The notes beneath the pieces are model-generated. The model was not told the origin of the DNA. It did no database searches and was given only the letters and a program-made list of their open reading frames with translations. Shown one piece after another: positions 26,240-35,314 of a DNA stretch of 58,132 nucleotides. A program made the position numbers and the translations under genes. Source of the stretch: Desulfococcaceae bacterium (GTDB lineage: Bacteria > Desulfobacterota > Desulfobacteria > Desulfobacterales > Desulfosalsimonadaceae); the NCBI GenBank assembly GCA_030145385.1, contig JAQYVU010000016.1, positions 1 to 58,132 of the forward strand. The letters run 5' to 3'. How positions within the stretch are numbered: position 1 is the stretch's first letter; the number at the start of each line of letters is the position of its first letter.

Positions 26240-27322
26240 CTAAGCTTCGGTAAAATCAGCAGGAGCAGATTTCAGCAATGGCCTGAATTTCTGCTTATCA
26301 TTTGACTTGTTGTAACTGTCTTCGGCACTGATCCATCCCTTGTTATACAGATCCATAATCGCGTCATCTAAAAGAATCATACCATATTTTTTACCTGTCT
26401 GCATTGAAGATGGCAGCTGGTGTGTTTTTGCTTCCCGAATCAGGTTTCTCACCGCCGGAGTGGCAATTAATATTTCAAGCGCGGGACATCGTCCTTTTCG
26501 GTCAATCCGCTTAAATAATACCTGTGCAATAACCGCCCGGATACTGTCCGCCAGGGTGGACCGGACCTGTGCCTGCTGTTCCGCCGGAAACACTTCGACC
26601 ATACGGTCTACGGTTTTCATGGCACTTGACGTATGCAGCGTGGCAAACACCAGATGACCGGTAGAAGCCGCTTCAATGGCAAGAGACATCGTTTCCAAAT
26701 CCCTCATTTCACCGACCAGAATGATATCCGGATCTTCACGCAGCGCGCCTCTGAGCGCTGCACTGAAATCCTTTGTATGCACGCCGATTTCCCGCTGATT
26801 GACAATACATCCCTGGCTTTCGTGCACAAACTCGATGGGGTCTTCAACCGTGATAATATGATCCTTGCGGATACGATTGGCTTCGTCAATGATTGCCGCA
26901 AGCGTTGTCGATTTACCACTGCCGGTCGGCCCTGTGATGATAACCAGACCCCTCGGCAGGGATGCCAGTTTTGAAATTACCGGCGGAAGCCCCAGCTGTT
27001 CACATCCCATGATGTTGTTGGGAATCTGACGAAAAACCGCCCCCACACCGTTTCTCTGCATAAAAAAATTTGCACGGTACCTGGCAAGTCCCGGAATTTC
27101 ATAACCAAAATCTACATCACCGGTTTCTTCAAACACTTTGATTTTTTCTTCCGGCGCGATTTCATAAACCATGCTCCGAAGTCCATCATTATCAAGGGGC
27201 TTATACTTGATTCGCTCAATTTCCCCCCGAATCCTCAGAGCCGGCTGCTGTCCGGCCACCAGATGAAGGTCCGAGGCCCCTTGATCATTCATCAATTTAA
27301 AAAACGCATCAATTTTCGCCAT
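26240..27322 (-). CDS. pilT: PilT twitching motility ATPase
   Basis: 360 residues, standard PilT length. N-terminal PAS-like domain starts with ASDLHLVAGQQPALRIRGE. Core motifs: Walker A GPTGSGKSTT, Asp box ITVEDPIEFVHE, Walker B IILVGEMRDLETM, His box STGHLVFATLHT. Hexameric motor at the base of the type IV pilus that depolymerises pilin and retracts the fibre. Ribosome site AGGAG seven bases before ATG. With the second motor, pseudo-receiver protein and pilMNOPQ cluster it covers much of the pilus machinery; pilin and PilB/PilC are outside the window. Confidence 0.94.
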   Translation of the reverse strand: MAKIDAFFKLMNDQGASDLHLVAGQQPALRIRGEIERIKYKPLDNDGLRSMVYEIAPEEKIKVFEETGDVDFGYEIPGLARYRANFFMQRNGVGAVFRQIPNNIMGCEQLGLPPVISKLASLPRGLVIITGPTGSGKSTTLAAIIDEANRIRKDHIITVEDPIEFVHESQGCIVNQREIGVHTKDFSAALRGALREDPDIILVGEMRDLETMSLAIEAASTGHLVFATLHTSSAMKTVDRMVEVFPAEQQAQVRSTLADSIRAVIAQVLFKRIDRKGRCPALEILIATPAVRNLIREAKTHQLPSSMQTGKKYGMILLDDAIMDLYNKGWISAEDSYNKSNDKQKFRPLLKSAPADFTEA

Positions 27323-27444
27323 GAGCGGCTCCTGTTATCAAAGAATTCACCACATTCAACGACAGACACAATCACTAAATATAAGAATTTTTTATATTTT
27401 TATAACGGATTCTGTTCTTCTACGGAAAATAAATCGTATCATGA

Positions 27445-27744
27445 TCAGGACAGTATCATCGACAAACGCAATAAACTGTCAACAATAAAAATTTTCAAAA
27501 AAACGACCGCCAAAAGTACAATTATCGGTGAAAAGTCAATCCCGCCAAATGCAGATGGGATTCTGCTCCTGATTTGATATAATAATGGCTCGGTTACCTG
27601 GTTGATAAACCGGACGATTGGATTAAACGGATCTGGACGCACCCAGGATAAAATAGCATGCGCTATAATTACCCACATAAATAAAGTCAAACCAATATTG
27701 ATGACTTCTGCCAGGGCTCTGATAAAATTACCAAGTATAAACAT
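27445..27744 (-). CDS. YggT family membrane protein
   Basis: 99 residues with two hydrophobic helices (about 6-32 and 68-95) flanking the family signature: ILSWVRPDPFNPIVRFINQV and EPLLYQIRSRIPSAFGGIDFSPII. YggT proteins are small integral membrane proteins of poorly known role, often found near proC, division or pilus genes; here proC is the divergent neighbour. Stand-alone short gene, 122 bp upstream of pilT on the same strand. Confidence 0.9.
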   Translation of the reverse strand: MFILGNFIRALAEVINIGLTLFMWVIIAHAILSWVRPDPFNPIVRFINQVTEPLLYQIRSRIPSAFGGIDFSPIIVLLAVVFLKIFIVDSLLRLSMILS

Positions 27745-27942
27745 ATATGAACTTTCTAAACAAAAAAGAGTCTAAATACTTCTATCATCATTAAACATCA
27801 GTATATTAAATAAATAAAAAGTCCGTTAGAAGTCAAGCCATTTCCATGATATTGGATAATGATTGACATTGGTAAGGTAAATCATGATAACACATTGAAG
27901 GATTTTTTGAAACGTATCAACCTAACCAAAAAAGGATTTGCA

Positions 27943-28797
27943 ATGCCGGAGATTTTCCATAAAATCGGTTTTATCGGTGCGGGCAATATGGGCCAGGCAA
28001 TGATCGGGGCTTTAATTAAATCAAAACGTTACTCCCCTTCAGACCTGTTTGTTTGTGATGTCGTGAAAAACCAAACAGATACTTTAAAAAAAGCTTATGG
28101 AATAACGGTATTGCCGGACAACGGGGCCGTCATTGACACTTGCGATGTTATCATTTTTGCCGTAAAACCTCAAGCCGTTGAACAGGTCCTGTCTGAACTG
28201 AAAGACAAAGCTGTTTTTAAAAACACAGCCGGTAAAAAAATTTTTATTTCCATTGCCGCCGGAACGCCCATCAAAAAATTTGAAAGCTATATTTATGATG
28301 CTATCGCCGATGACATAAAAAGACAAATGCCGATCCTGCGCGTTATGCCAAATACTCCGGCGCTTGTTCTTTCCGGGATGTCCGGTCTTTGTGCCAATGC
28401 TTACGCAACTGCTGGTGATGTTGAAATCGCAAAAAAAATTCTATCCGCCATGGGCAAGGTCATTGAATGTCAGGAAAGCGATATGGATGCCGTTACCGCC
28501 GTCTCCGGATCCGGTCCGGCGTATTGTTTTTATCTGGTGGAAGCGATGATTGAGGCTGCTGTGCAGCTTGGCATCTCGCCGGAAAATGCAGGTGAAATGA
28601 CTGCCGCCACCCTGAAAGGCTCATTGATTTTACTTGAGAATCAGTCAATTACAGCCAGGGAACTCCGGCAGAAGGTGACATCTCCGGGCGGAACCACTGA
28701 AGCGGCGATCAAGGTTTTTGACGACAATTCCGTAAAACAGATCATAATTCAGGCTATTACGGCAGCAGCACAACGATCCAAAGAACTCAGCGGCTAA
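27943..28797 (+). CDS. proC: Pyrroline-5-carboxylate reductase
   Basis: 284 residues from the ATG at 27943, which has AAGGA seven bases before it and begins MPEIFHKIGFIGAGNMGQAM. An upstream in-frame ATG at 27859 would add 28 residues without support. The Rossmann loop GFIGAGNMGQAMI, VIFAVKPQAVEQVL, RVMPNTPALVLSGM and VSGSGPAYCFYLVEAM are standard ProC. The enzyme makes proline from pyrroline-5-carboxylate with NAD(P)H. There is an extra short helix (YIYDAIADDIKRQ) before RVMPNTP. Confidence 0.95.
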   Translation: MPEIFHKIGFIGAGNMGQAMIGALIKSKRYSPSDLFVCDVVKNQTDTLKKAYGITVLPDNGAVIDTCDVIIFAVKPQAVEQVLSELKDKAVFKNTAGKKIFISIAAGTPIKKFESYIYDAIADDIKRQMPILRVMPNTPALVLSGMSGLCANAYATAGDVEIAKKILSAMGKVIECQESDMDAVTAVSGSGPAYCFYLVEAMIEAAVQLGISPENAGEMTAATLKGSLILLENQSITARELRQKVTSPGGTTEAAIKVFDDNSVKQIIIQAITAAAQRSKELSG

Positions 28798-28850
28798 GCC
28801 TTTTTTCTATTTTTATTTGATTTATTTAAATTAGTAATTAAAGTTGTATA

Positions 28851-29564
28851 ATGTTTACTCAAACCATATCATATTCAGCCGCATTTTTAGCCGGACTCCT
28901 CTCTTTCATGATGCCTTGCGTATTCCCTCTGATTCCGGCTTATTTTACGTTTATCACCGGATATTCCCTGGATGAATTAACCCGGGATACGTCTGCACAA
29001 ATCCGGAAAAAAGTCTTTATATCAACCCTTGCCTTTGTCTCCGGATTCTCTGTTCTGTTTATTGCTTTGGGGGGATTAGCCGCGAGCTTTGGCGGGCTAT
29101 TCGGCCAGCATAAAGACATTATACGGATTATTGGCGGTGTGATTATTATCATTTTGGGAATTCATTTGACCGGTATTTTCCGTATCCGGTTTTTAGAAGT
29201 TGACAAAAGAGTCCATCTGCAAAAAAAGCCGCTGCATTTTTTCGGGACATTTATTGTCGGCATGGCCTTTGGCGCGGGGTGGAGTTCCTGCACCGGTCCC
29301 ATGCTCGGTTCCATCATTGCAATGGCCGCCACCCAGGAAACTGTCTGGCAGGGCATGGCCCTTTTGTCTTTATATACATTCGGTCTCGCGCTCCCGTTTC
29401 TGATCATCTCATTTTTCATTAACTACCTGCTTGAATTTATGCGGCGCGCTTCCAAAGCACTTCGGTATATTAATACGGTTGCCGGTGTATTGCTTATTTT
29501 TGTGGGAATATTTCTGTTGGGTTTTAATTATTTTAATACCTTGCTTTATTCCTTTATACATTAA
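28851..29564 (+). CDS. CcdA-type thiol-disulfide interchange membrane protein
   Basis: 237 residues with six membrane helices. The paired cysteines sit in the family signatures: SFMMPCVFPLIPAYFTF (first helix) and GWSSCTGPMLGSI (fourth helix). CcdA/DsbD-core proteins pass electrons from cytoplasmic thioredoxin across the membrane. The next gene is a secreted thioredoxin-fold protein, the natural acceptor, so the pair probably keeps periplasmic proteins (for example apocytochromes) reduced. The start ATG at 28851 begins right at the first helix. Confidence 0.92.
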   Translation: MFTQTISYSAAFLAGLLSFMMPCVFPLIPAYFTFITGYSLDELTRDTSAQIRKKVFISTLAFVSGFSVLFIALGGLAASFGGLFGQHKDIIRIIGGVIIIILGIHLTGIFRIRFLEVDKRVHLQKKPLHFFGTFIVGMAFGAGWSSCTGPMLGSIIAMAATQETVWQGMALLSLYTFGLALPFLIISFFINYLLEFMRRASKALRYINTVAGVLLIFVGIFLLGFNYFNTLLYSFIH

Positions 29565-29598
29565 AAACAAATTTTTATTTGAGGTTTAAAATCAAATT

Positions 29599-30099
29599 AT
29601 GAATATAAAACAGATTCTTTTAACAATAACGACAATTGGCGTTTTGCTTGCTTTATCTTTCACACCGGCGTTGGCGGAAAAAAATGAAATTCAATGGCAA
29701 CCCTATGAAAACGGTATGAAAATGATTAAAGACCAGAACAAAAAAGGGTTTCTGCATTTTTATACTGACTGGTGCACTTACTGCAAGATAATGAACAAGC
29801 AGACATTTGTTGATGCAAAAGTGATTGACTATCTGAATGACAATTTTGTTTCCATCCGGGTGAATGCTGAAAAACAAAAAGATGTTGCCAAGAAATACGG
29901 GGTAAACCGTTTTCCGAACACCTGGTTTATTGGAGAAGACAGCAAATCGCTTTCAAGCCAGCCCGGATTTATACCGCCTGAAATGATGTTAAACATGTTA
30001 AAATTTTTAAATACAGACAGTTTTAAAAATATGAAATTTTCTGAATTTATTGAAGAACAGGAAAAAGCACAGGAACAAAAAAAAACCGTAACCCAGTAA
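29599..30099 (+). CDS. Periplasmic thioredoxin-fold protein
   Basis: 166 residues. Signal peptide (about 1-26, ...LALSFTPALAEK) then a thioredoxin fold: KGFLHFYTDWCTYCKIMN with an active CxxC (CTYC), and RFPNTWFIGED with the cis-proline segment. The tail (about 145-166) is a charged Glu/Gln/Lys helix. It resembles the gamma domain of DsbD or thioredoxin_7 proteins and starts 35 bp after the CcdA-like gene, its likely electron donor. Confidence 0.9.
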   Translation: MNIKQILLTITTIGVLLALSFTPALAEKNEIQWQPYENGMKMIKDQNKKGFLHFYTDWCTYCKIMNKQTFVDAKVIDYLNDNFVSIRVNAEKQKDVAKKYGVNRFPNTWFIGEDSKSLSSQPGFIPPEMMLNMLKFLNTDSFKNMKFSEFIEEQEKAQEQKKTVTQ

Positions 30100-30125
30100 A
30101 TGACAATATACAGCCCTGATTTTTA

Positions 30126-30725
30126 ATGCAAAAAGAACTAAATCTGCAGTTTTTAAAAAACCTTTTAAGAACTGCAGATATTCCACCGTCAACAAATGAT
30201 AAGAAATATGATTGCACCAGTGTATTTTTTCTTATCTACAACAAAAACCATTCCCCCTTTCTGCTGGCGATTTTAAAAGCGGACAATCCCGGTTATGCCT
30301 GGCGCAATCAGGTGGCGCTTCCCGGCGGCCATATTGATGAAAATGACAGCACTCCCCTTGATGCAGCCTACAGGGAACTTGAAGAAGAAATCGGCATTGC
30401 AAAAAACCAGGTGGCGCTTGCCGGGTCATTGGGACATTTTCAAACCATTCAGCATAAGGACATCGAAGTATTTGTCGGCACGTGGGAAGGTCAGTTTAAC
30501 AATATCATCTATGACGAAAAAGAGATCTCAAAAGTACTTGAAATACCGATTGAGGACCTGTTAAAAACACATATTTCGAACAACTTTCATGGACACATTC
30601 CGAATATCTCGGAATTGCTCTATCCGTTTGAAGATGTGATCATCTGGGGCGTGACAGCTCGAATTTTCCATTATTTTTTTGAATTGCTTTTGATAAATAA
30701 GGAAGGTGCGCGGATAAACATTTAA
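30126..30725 (+). CDS. Nudix hydrolase, CoA-pyrophosphatase type
   Basis: 199 residues. The Nudix box runs through GHIDENDSTPLDAAYRELEE and ends EIGI, giving GX5EX7REUXEEXGU with D/E spacing as in the CoA-diphosphatase subgroup. The stretch just before it, WRNQVALPGG, matches the subgroup's GQVAFPGG-type entry. Such enzymes split CoA or acyl-CoA into phosphopantetheine and 3',5'-ADP. The gene begins 27 bp after the thioredoxin-like gene. Confidence 0.87.
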   Translation: MQKELNLQFLKNLLRTADIPPSTNDKKYDCTSVFFLIYNKNHSPFLLAILKADNPGYAWRNQVALPGGHIDENDSTPLDAAYRELEEEIGIAKNQVALAGSLGHFQTIQHKDIEVFVGTWEGQFNNIIYDEKEISKVLEIPIEDLLKTHISNNFHGHIPNISELLYPFEDVIIWGVTARIFHYFFELLLINKEGARINI

Positions 30726-30778
30726 CAGCCGGTTGAAAGCACAAGCTGTACATATATTTCCCGGCAGACTTATTAAAA

Positions 30779-31036
30779 TTACATCGCAGAGCTTCGTGTA
30801 TACCGTTTTACCAAACGGATTAAATTTATCGCAAACACAGTGGCGCTCAACACAAAAAACAGCACGGGAACCCAGATATAATCACGATACGCTTCAATTT
30901 GTCTGGCCACTTTTATTCCATCGATCCCGAACAAAAGAAAAACAAACATCACCACGGCATTGATGAGGCAGGCCGTATCTGTGTCATACCACGGAATATT
31001 AGATTTTCTAAAAAAAGTGCTTTTCTCAGTTCGCAT
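30779..31036 (-). CDS. Small two-helix membrane protein, unknown function
   Basis: 85 residues with two clear membrane helices (about 22-42 and 53-73) and short charged ends; NIPWYDTDTACLI before helix 1 and IEAYRDYIWVPVLFF around helix 2 look like conserved segments. Its start codon lies inside one copy of a 23-bp direct repeat, and no strong ribosome site is seen. Topology predicts both ends in the cytoplasm. No family recognised; divergent from the ChaN-like gene. Confidence 0.65.
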   Translation of the reverse strand: MRTEKSTFFRKSNIPWYDTDTACLINAVVMFVFLLFGIDGIKVARQIEAYRDYIWVPVLFFVLSATVFAINLIRLVKRYTRSSAM

Positions 31037-31118
31037 ATGATAATTTTTTTTAAGAGTCTAAACAAAAAGCGTGTTAAGCAAAATTAAAAACTGTATCGCA
31101 TATGATAATTTTTTTTAA
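31031..31118 (+). repeat. 23-bp direct repeat, two copies
   Basis: The same 23 bases (TCGCATATGATAA, eight T, AA) occur at 31031-31053 and 31096-31118, 65 bp apart. One copy spans the start of the minus-strand membrane gene, the other the start of the plus-strand ChaN-like gene. The ATGATAA inside the right copy is the ChaN-like start. This looks like a local duplication or paired regulatory sites between divergent genes. Confidence 0.75.
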
Positions 31119-32067
31119 TTACTCCGGATTGATTTTCTCAGACCAAAAGATCCTTTCGGAGCATGCGCCGACTTCTTGCTTTAATAAAATTTTACCGCGA
31201 ATTTGTCTATTCCTTTTTTTATTGATTTTTATTTTTATTTCAACGGGATGCTCACCATTGCCCCGAAAGCTGCATATTACGGATATGTCAGAATCTTTTC
31301 CCGCAAACACCATTATTTGCTCAAAGCGCAAAGCATCCGTATCTTTTGATACGCTTATGAACGACCTGAATGCCACCCGTATCATTTATGTGGGAGAATA
31401 TCACAACAACTCCGTTCACCATGATATCCAGTTAAGCATTTTATCCGCGCTTTATGAAAATAACCCGAAACTCATTGTCGGCATGGAAATGTTTGATCAC
31501 ACCTATCAGCCGATCCTGGATCAATGGTCCGCAGGAATGCTTGACCGGCAAACATTTATTGAAAAAGTGCACTGGTATGCCAACTGGAAATTTGACTTTG
31601 AACTATACAGCAGCCTGCTTGATTTTATCAAAAATAATCAGATACCCCTAATCGCTTTAAATATACCGTCTTGGGTGACATCCAGAATAGCTGTCGGCGG
31701 AATTGATAATCTTTTACCGGCTGACAGTCAATTTCTCCCGCAGAGCATTGACTTATCCAACCCGGAGCATAGAACATATATTAAAAAAATATTTTCCCAC
31801 CACAACATAATGGGCAAAGATAATTTTGATTATTTTTATTCAGCTCAATGCGTCTGGGAAGATGCCATGGCGGAATCAATTTTTCAGCATATTGGTAATT
31901 CCGTAATGCTCGTAATTACCGGAAACGGGCATCTTGTCAGAAAATTCGGCATTCCGGACCGCGTTTTTAAACGCTCAAAACTTCCTTTTCGCACAATTTT
32001 ACCATACCCGACCGGTCGGCAAGCTGAATTAAAAGCTGCTGATTATATTTGGGTTAGCCCACCGTAG
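31102..32067 (+). CDS. ChaN-like heme/iron-associated lipoprotein
   Basis: 321 residues. A hydrophobic segment (about 33-48, ICLFLFLLIFIFISTGC) ends in a lipobox cysteine, preceded by an unusually long 32-residue lead, so the true start may lie later. The body is a ChaN (Cofac_haem_bdg, DUF399) domain: IIYVGEYHNNSVHHDIQLSI, IVGMEMFDHTYQPILDQW, then NIPSWVTSRIA and VITGNGHLVRKFGIP. ChaN proteins bind heme and sit in or at the outer membrane; the role is probably iron/heme handling. No partner gene is adjacent. Confidence 0.87.
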   Translation: MIIFFNYSGLIFSDQKILSEHAPTSCFNKILPRICLFLFLLIFIFISTGCSPLPRKLHITDMSESFPANTIICSKRKASVSFDTLMNDLNATRIIYVGEYHNNSVHHDIQLSILSALYENNPKLIVGMEMFDHTYQPILDQWSAGMLDRQTFIEKVHWYANWKFDFELYSSLLDFIKNNQIPLIALNIPSWVTSRIAVGGIDNLLPADSQFLPQSIDLSNPEHRTYIKKIFSHHNIMGKDNFDYFYSAQCVWEDAMAESIFQHIGNSVMLVITGNGHLVRKFGIPDRVFKRSKLPFRTILPYPTGRQAELKAADYIWVSPP

Positions 32068-32110
32068 GCACGTTTTTACGGTACCAGCAAATAATATTTT
32101 TCACCGAAAA

Positions 32111-32156
32111 ACACAATATATTGATTTTCATATTGACATAAATCTATATATTGTGA
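32111..32156 (+). promoter_or_regulatory. Tandem NrdR boxes upstream of nrdD
   Basis: Two 16-bp boxes at 32111-32126 (ACACAATATATTGATT) and 32141-32156 (AATCTATATATTGTGA) match the NrdR consensus acaCwAtATaTwGtgt at the core C-w-A-T-A-T-A-T-w-G. They are offset by 30 bp, about three helical turns, the normal arrangement for the NrdR repressor. They sit 100-145 bp before the nrdD start. Confidence 0.85.
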
Positions 32157-32255
32157 CATATTCTTAATCACACGAACACTGTTTTCAATAAAAATATTTT
32201 TTTCGCTGCTTTCTTCTTAATTCTCTAATGTATAAAATGGTTAAAGGAATTTGAT

Positions 32256-34361
32256 ATGTTTAATCAGATAAAAAAACGCAACGACCGGGTCGATGACTTT
32301 GATTCTTCAAAAATTACAATAGCGATCGCCAAGGCTGGCGAGGCGACCGGCGAATTCGAAGAAAAAGAAGCAAAAAAAATGACATTGCGCGTCTTAACCC
32401 TTGCCCATGAAATGAACCTTTCCAATTGCCCGGAAGTTGAAGATATTCAGGATATTGTTGAAAGAGTTTTGCTGGACTCGCCTTATTACAAAACAGCTAA
32501 AGCCTATATTATCTACCGGGAACAACACGCGCAGATCAGAAAGATTACAACAAAAGCACATGTCAAAATAGTGGAAAACTATGTCCAGAAAATGGACTGG
32601 AAAATCAAAGAAAACAGTAATATGAGCTATTCTTTACAGGGGTTGAACAATTATATTTCTTCAGACATCACCGCAGAATACTGGCTGAACAGAATCTATC
32701 CCCCGGAAGTCCGGAACGCACATAAAAACGGAGATCTCCATATCCACGATTTAAGTCTTTTATCTATTTACTGTGTGGGCTGGGATCTTCAGGATCTTCT
32801 TACCGTCGGGTTTATGGGCGTTCCCGGAAAAGTGGAAAGCGCCCCGCCAAGGCATCTCAGATCCGCGCTGGGACAAATTGTAAACTTTTTTTACACCCTT
32901 CAGGGTGAAGCAGCCGGCGCACAGGCGGTTTCCAACTTTGACACCCTGCTGGCGCCTTTTGTTAGAAAAGACAGCCTTTCATACAAAGATGTCAAGCAGG
33001 CTCTGCAGGAATTTATTTTTAATATCAACATCCCCACCCGTGTCGGGTTCCAGACGCCGTTTACCAATATCACAATGGATTTAAACGTACCGAGTACGCT
33101 GAAAGATGTTCCGATAATAATCGGCGGCGAACCCCAAACAGAAACCTATGGCGAATTTCAGCCTGAAATGGATGTCATCAACAGTGCCTTTGCCGAGGTA
33201 ATGATGGAAGGAGATGCCAAAGGACGCGTTTTTACCTTTCCCATCCCGACATACAACATCACTGAGGATTTTAACTGGGAAAACCCGAACCTGGAAAATA
33301 TCTGGAAAATGACCGGCAAATACGGAATTCCCTATTTTTCAAATTTTGTGAATTCGGACATGTCACCGGAAGATGCCAGATCCATGTGCTGCCGACTGCG
33401 GCTGGATAACCGGGAACTCCAAAAACGAGGCGGCGGTCTTTTTGGTGCCAATCCGCTCACCGGTTCGATCGGGGTTGTCACGCTCAATCTTCCCCGGATC
33501 GGATATGCGACCAAGGATAAAACCGATTTTTTTGAACAGCTGACAAAACTGGCGCACATCGCAAAAGACAGCCTGACCATTAAACGAAAAGTGCTTGAAA
33601 AATTCACCGAACAAAATCTTTATCCTTACTCGAAGTTCTATTTACGAGGCATTAAGGAAAAAACCGGCGCTTACTGGACAAATCACTTCTCAACCATCGG
33701 GATCATCGGGATGAACGAAGCCTGCCAGAATTTTATTGGCGAGGATATCGGCAGCCCGGCAGGTCATGCGTTTGCAGTTGAAGTGTTAGATCACCTGCGA
33801 AGCATAATGGAAAAGATCCAGAAAGAAACCGGCGAATTCTTTAACCTGGAAGCGACCCCCGGTGAGGGGACCGCCTTTAGACTGGCAATGATTGATAAAA
33901 ACCAGTACCCGGGAATTCTTTGTGCAAATGAATCTTTTTATCAGGAAGGTGCGGACCCATTCTACACGAATTCCAGTCAACTGCCGGTCAATTACACCGA
34001 CGATATTTTTGAAGCCCTTGAACTCCAGGATGAACTTCAGACCAAATACACCGGCGGCACGGTTTTCCATATTTTTCTCGGAGAACAGGTCGACAACATA
34101 GAAACCACACGGAATCTGGTAAAAAAAATCACAAATAATTTTCGGCTTCCGTATTTCACACTTTCTCCGACATTCAGCGTCTGTACGGGCCACGGTTACT
34201 TAACCGGCCAGCATTCAAAATGCCCGGAGTGCAGTCAACCGGTCGAGGTGTATTCGCGTATTGTCGGATACTTAAGACCCGTGAGCCAGTGGAATAATGG
34301 CAAGCTGTCTGAATTTAATATTCGAAAAACATATACAATGAATAAAGTCAGCGCGGCGTAA
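32256..34361 (+). CDS. nrdD: Anaerobic (class III) ribonucleoside-triphosphate reductase
   Basis: 701 residues. The N-terminal ATP-cone (about 1-95) provides allosteric control. The glycyl-radical body is followed by the zinc site CTGHGYLTGQHSKCPEC and the glycyl-radical motif SRIVGYLRPVSQWN, with G671 as the radical site 30 residues from the end. It reduces ribonucleotides to deoxyribonucleotides without oxygen. The ribosome site AAAGGA precedes the ATG. The NrdR boxes upstream and the activase nrdG one base downstream complete the anaerobic reductase operon. Confidence 0.97.
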   Translation: MFNQIKKRNDRVDDFDSSKITIAIAKAGEATGEFEEKEAKKMTLRVLTLAHEMNLSNCPEVEDIQDIVERVLLDSPYYKTAKAYIIYREQHAQIRKITTKAHVKIVENYVQKMDWKIKENSNMSYSLQGLNNYISSDITAEYWLNRIYPPEVRNAHKNGDLHIHDLSLLSIYCVGWDLQDLLTVGFMGVPGKVESAPPRHLRSALGQIVNFFYTLQGEAAGAQAVSNFDTLLAPFVRKDSLSYKDVKQALQEFIFNINIPTRVGFQTPFTNITMDLNVPSTLKDVPIIIGGEPQTETYGEFQPEMDVINSAFAEVMMEGDAKGRVFTFPIPTYNITEDFNWENPNLENIWKMTGKYGIPYFSNFVNSDMSPEDARSMCCRLRLDNRELQKRGGGLFGANPLTGSIGVVTLNLPRIGYATKDKTDFFEQLTKLAHIAKDSLTIKRKVLEKFTEQNLYPYSKFYLRGIKEKTGAYWTNHFSTIGIIGMNEACQNFIGEDIGSPAGHAFAVEVLDHLRSIMEKIQKETGEFFNLEATPGEGTAFRLAMIDKNQYPGILCANESFYQEGADPFYTNSSQLPVNYTDDIFEALELQDELQTKYTGGTVFHIFLGEQVDNIETTRNLVKKITNNFRLPYFTLSPTFSVCTGHGYLTGQHSKCPECSQPVEVYSRIVGYLRPVSQWNNGKLSEFNIRKTYTMNKVSAA

Positions 34362-34362
34362 G

Positions 34363-35061
34363 ATGGATATGATCATCGGCGGTATTCAAAAAAGCTCGCT
34401 TATCGATTTTCCCACGAAAATAAGCTGCGTACTTTTTACAGCCGGCTGTAATTTCGACTGCCCCTATTGCCATAACCCCGAACTGGTGAAACCGCCGTTT
34501 ACAACAATGAATCCAGAAGAGATTTTTGCTTTTCTGAATAAGCGAAAATCTCTTCTGGATGGCGTTGTCATCACCGGCGGTGAACCCACTTTGCAAAAAA
34601 ATCTTTTGGGATTTTGTGAGAAAATAAAAGCCCTGGGTTTTCCCATAAAACTGGATACAAACGGAAGCCACCCGCAAGTTATCCAGTCTCTGATAGACAA
34701 TCAACTGCTTGATTATATAGCGATGGACATCAAAACTCTCCCTGAAAAATATTCTTTGTACATCGCTCAAAATATTAATCCGGACTCAATTTTTAAAAGT
34801 ATGCACATTATCAGGCATTCCAAAATCCCTCATGAGTTTCGAACGACCTGTGTAAAACCGTTTTTGGACGCTGATATAATTTATAAAATTGCTCAAGGAA
34901 TTGATGGTGCGGATTTGTTTGTTCTGCAAAAGGCAGATATCCAAAATTCTATTTTACACCCGGAATTTTTTCAAAACCATGATTGGAAATTTAAAAATAA
35001 AGAGATAGAATCCTTTCAAAAAATAGCCGCACCATTTGTCAAAAAAACAATGATTCGGTAA
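34363..35061 (+). CDS. nrdG: Anaerobic ribonucleotide reductase activating protein (radical SAM)
   Basis: 232 residues. Radical SAM cluster motif CNFDCPYC (CxxxCxxC) near residue 30, followed by GVVITGGEPTLQ for SAM binding and LDTNGSHP. NrdG uses its 4Fe-4S cluster and S-adenosylmethionine to place the glycyl radical in NrdD. The start codon comes one base after the nrdD stop, so the two are coupled. A second ATG two codons on is also possible. Slightly longer than E. coli NrdG, like the NrdG of many anaerobes. Confidence 0.95.
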   Translation: MDMIIGGIQKSSLIDFPTKISCVLFTAGCNFDCPYCHNPELVKPPFTTMNPEEIFAFLNKRKSLLDGVVITGGEPTLQKNLLGFCEKIKALGFPIKLDTNGSHPQVIQSLIDNQLLDYIAMDIKTLPEKYSLYIAQNINPDSIFKSMHIIRHSKIPHEFRTTCVKPFLDADIIYKIAQGIDGADLFVLQKADIQNSILHPEFFQNHDWKFKNKEIESFQKIAAPFVKKTMIR

Positions 35062-35236
35062 ACTGATTCCACAATATAACACGTCAGACCTTTCATTAAC
35101 CACTGAATGATTCTAAATTTTTATTCCATTTTATCACCGATACGTACTCATTTTAAAATCAGTTTTCCCAAAAAAAGAAACCCTGTATTTTACTTTAATT
35201 TTAGCAGTACGCAGCGTTATACCCGCCATTTAACGG

Positions 35237-35266
35237 TTGACATTCTCAATACCCAAACGATATCTT
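35237..35266 (+). promoter_or_regulatory. Sigma-70 promoter of the acyl-CoA dehydrogenase gene
   Basis: TTGACA (35237-35242), an 18-bp spacer and TATCTT (35261-35266), about 45 bp before the start codon. The -35 box is perfect; the -10 box is a 4-of-6 match. Confidence 0.6.
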
Positions 35267-35314
35267 AACGCCTACGTCAACTTACTATGCTAATTTTTTA
35301 AAAGGAAACAAATC

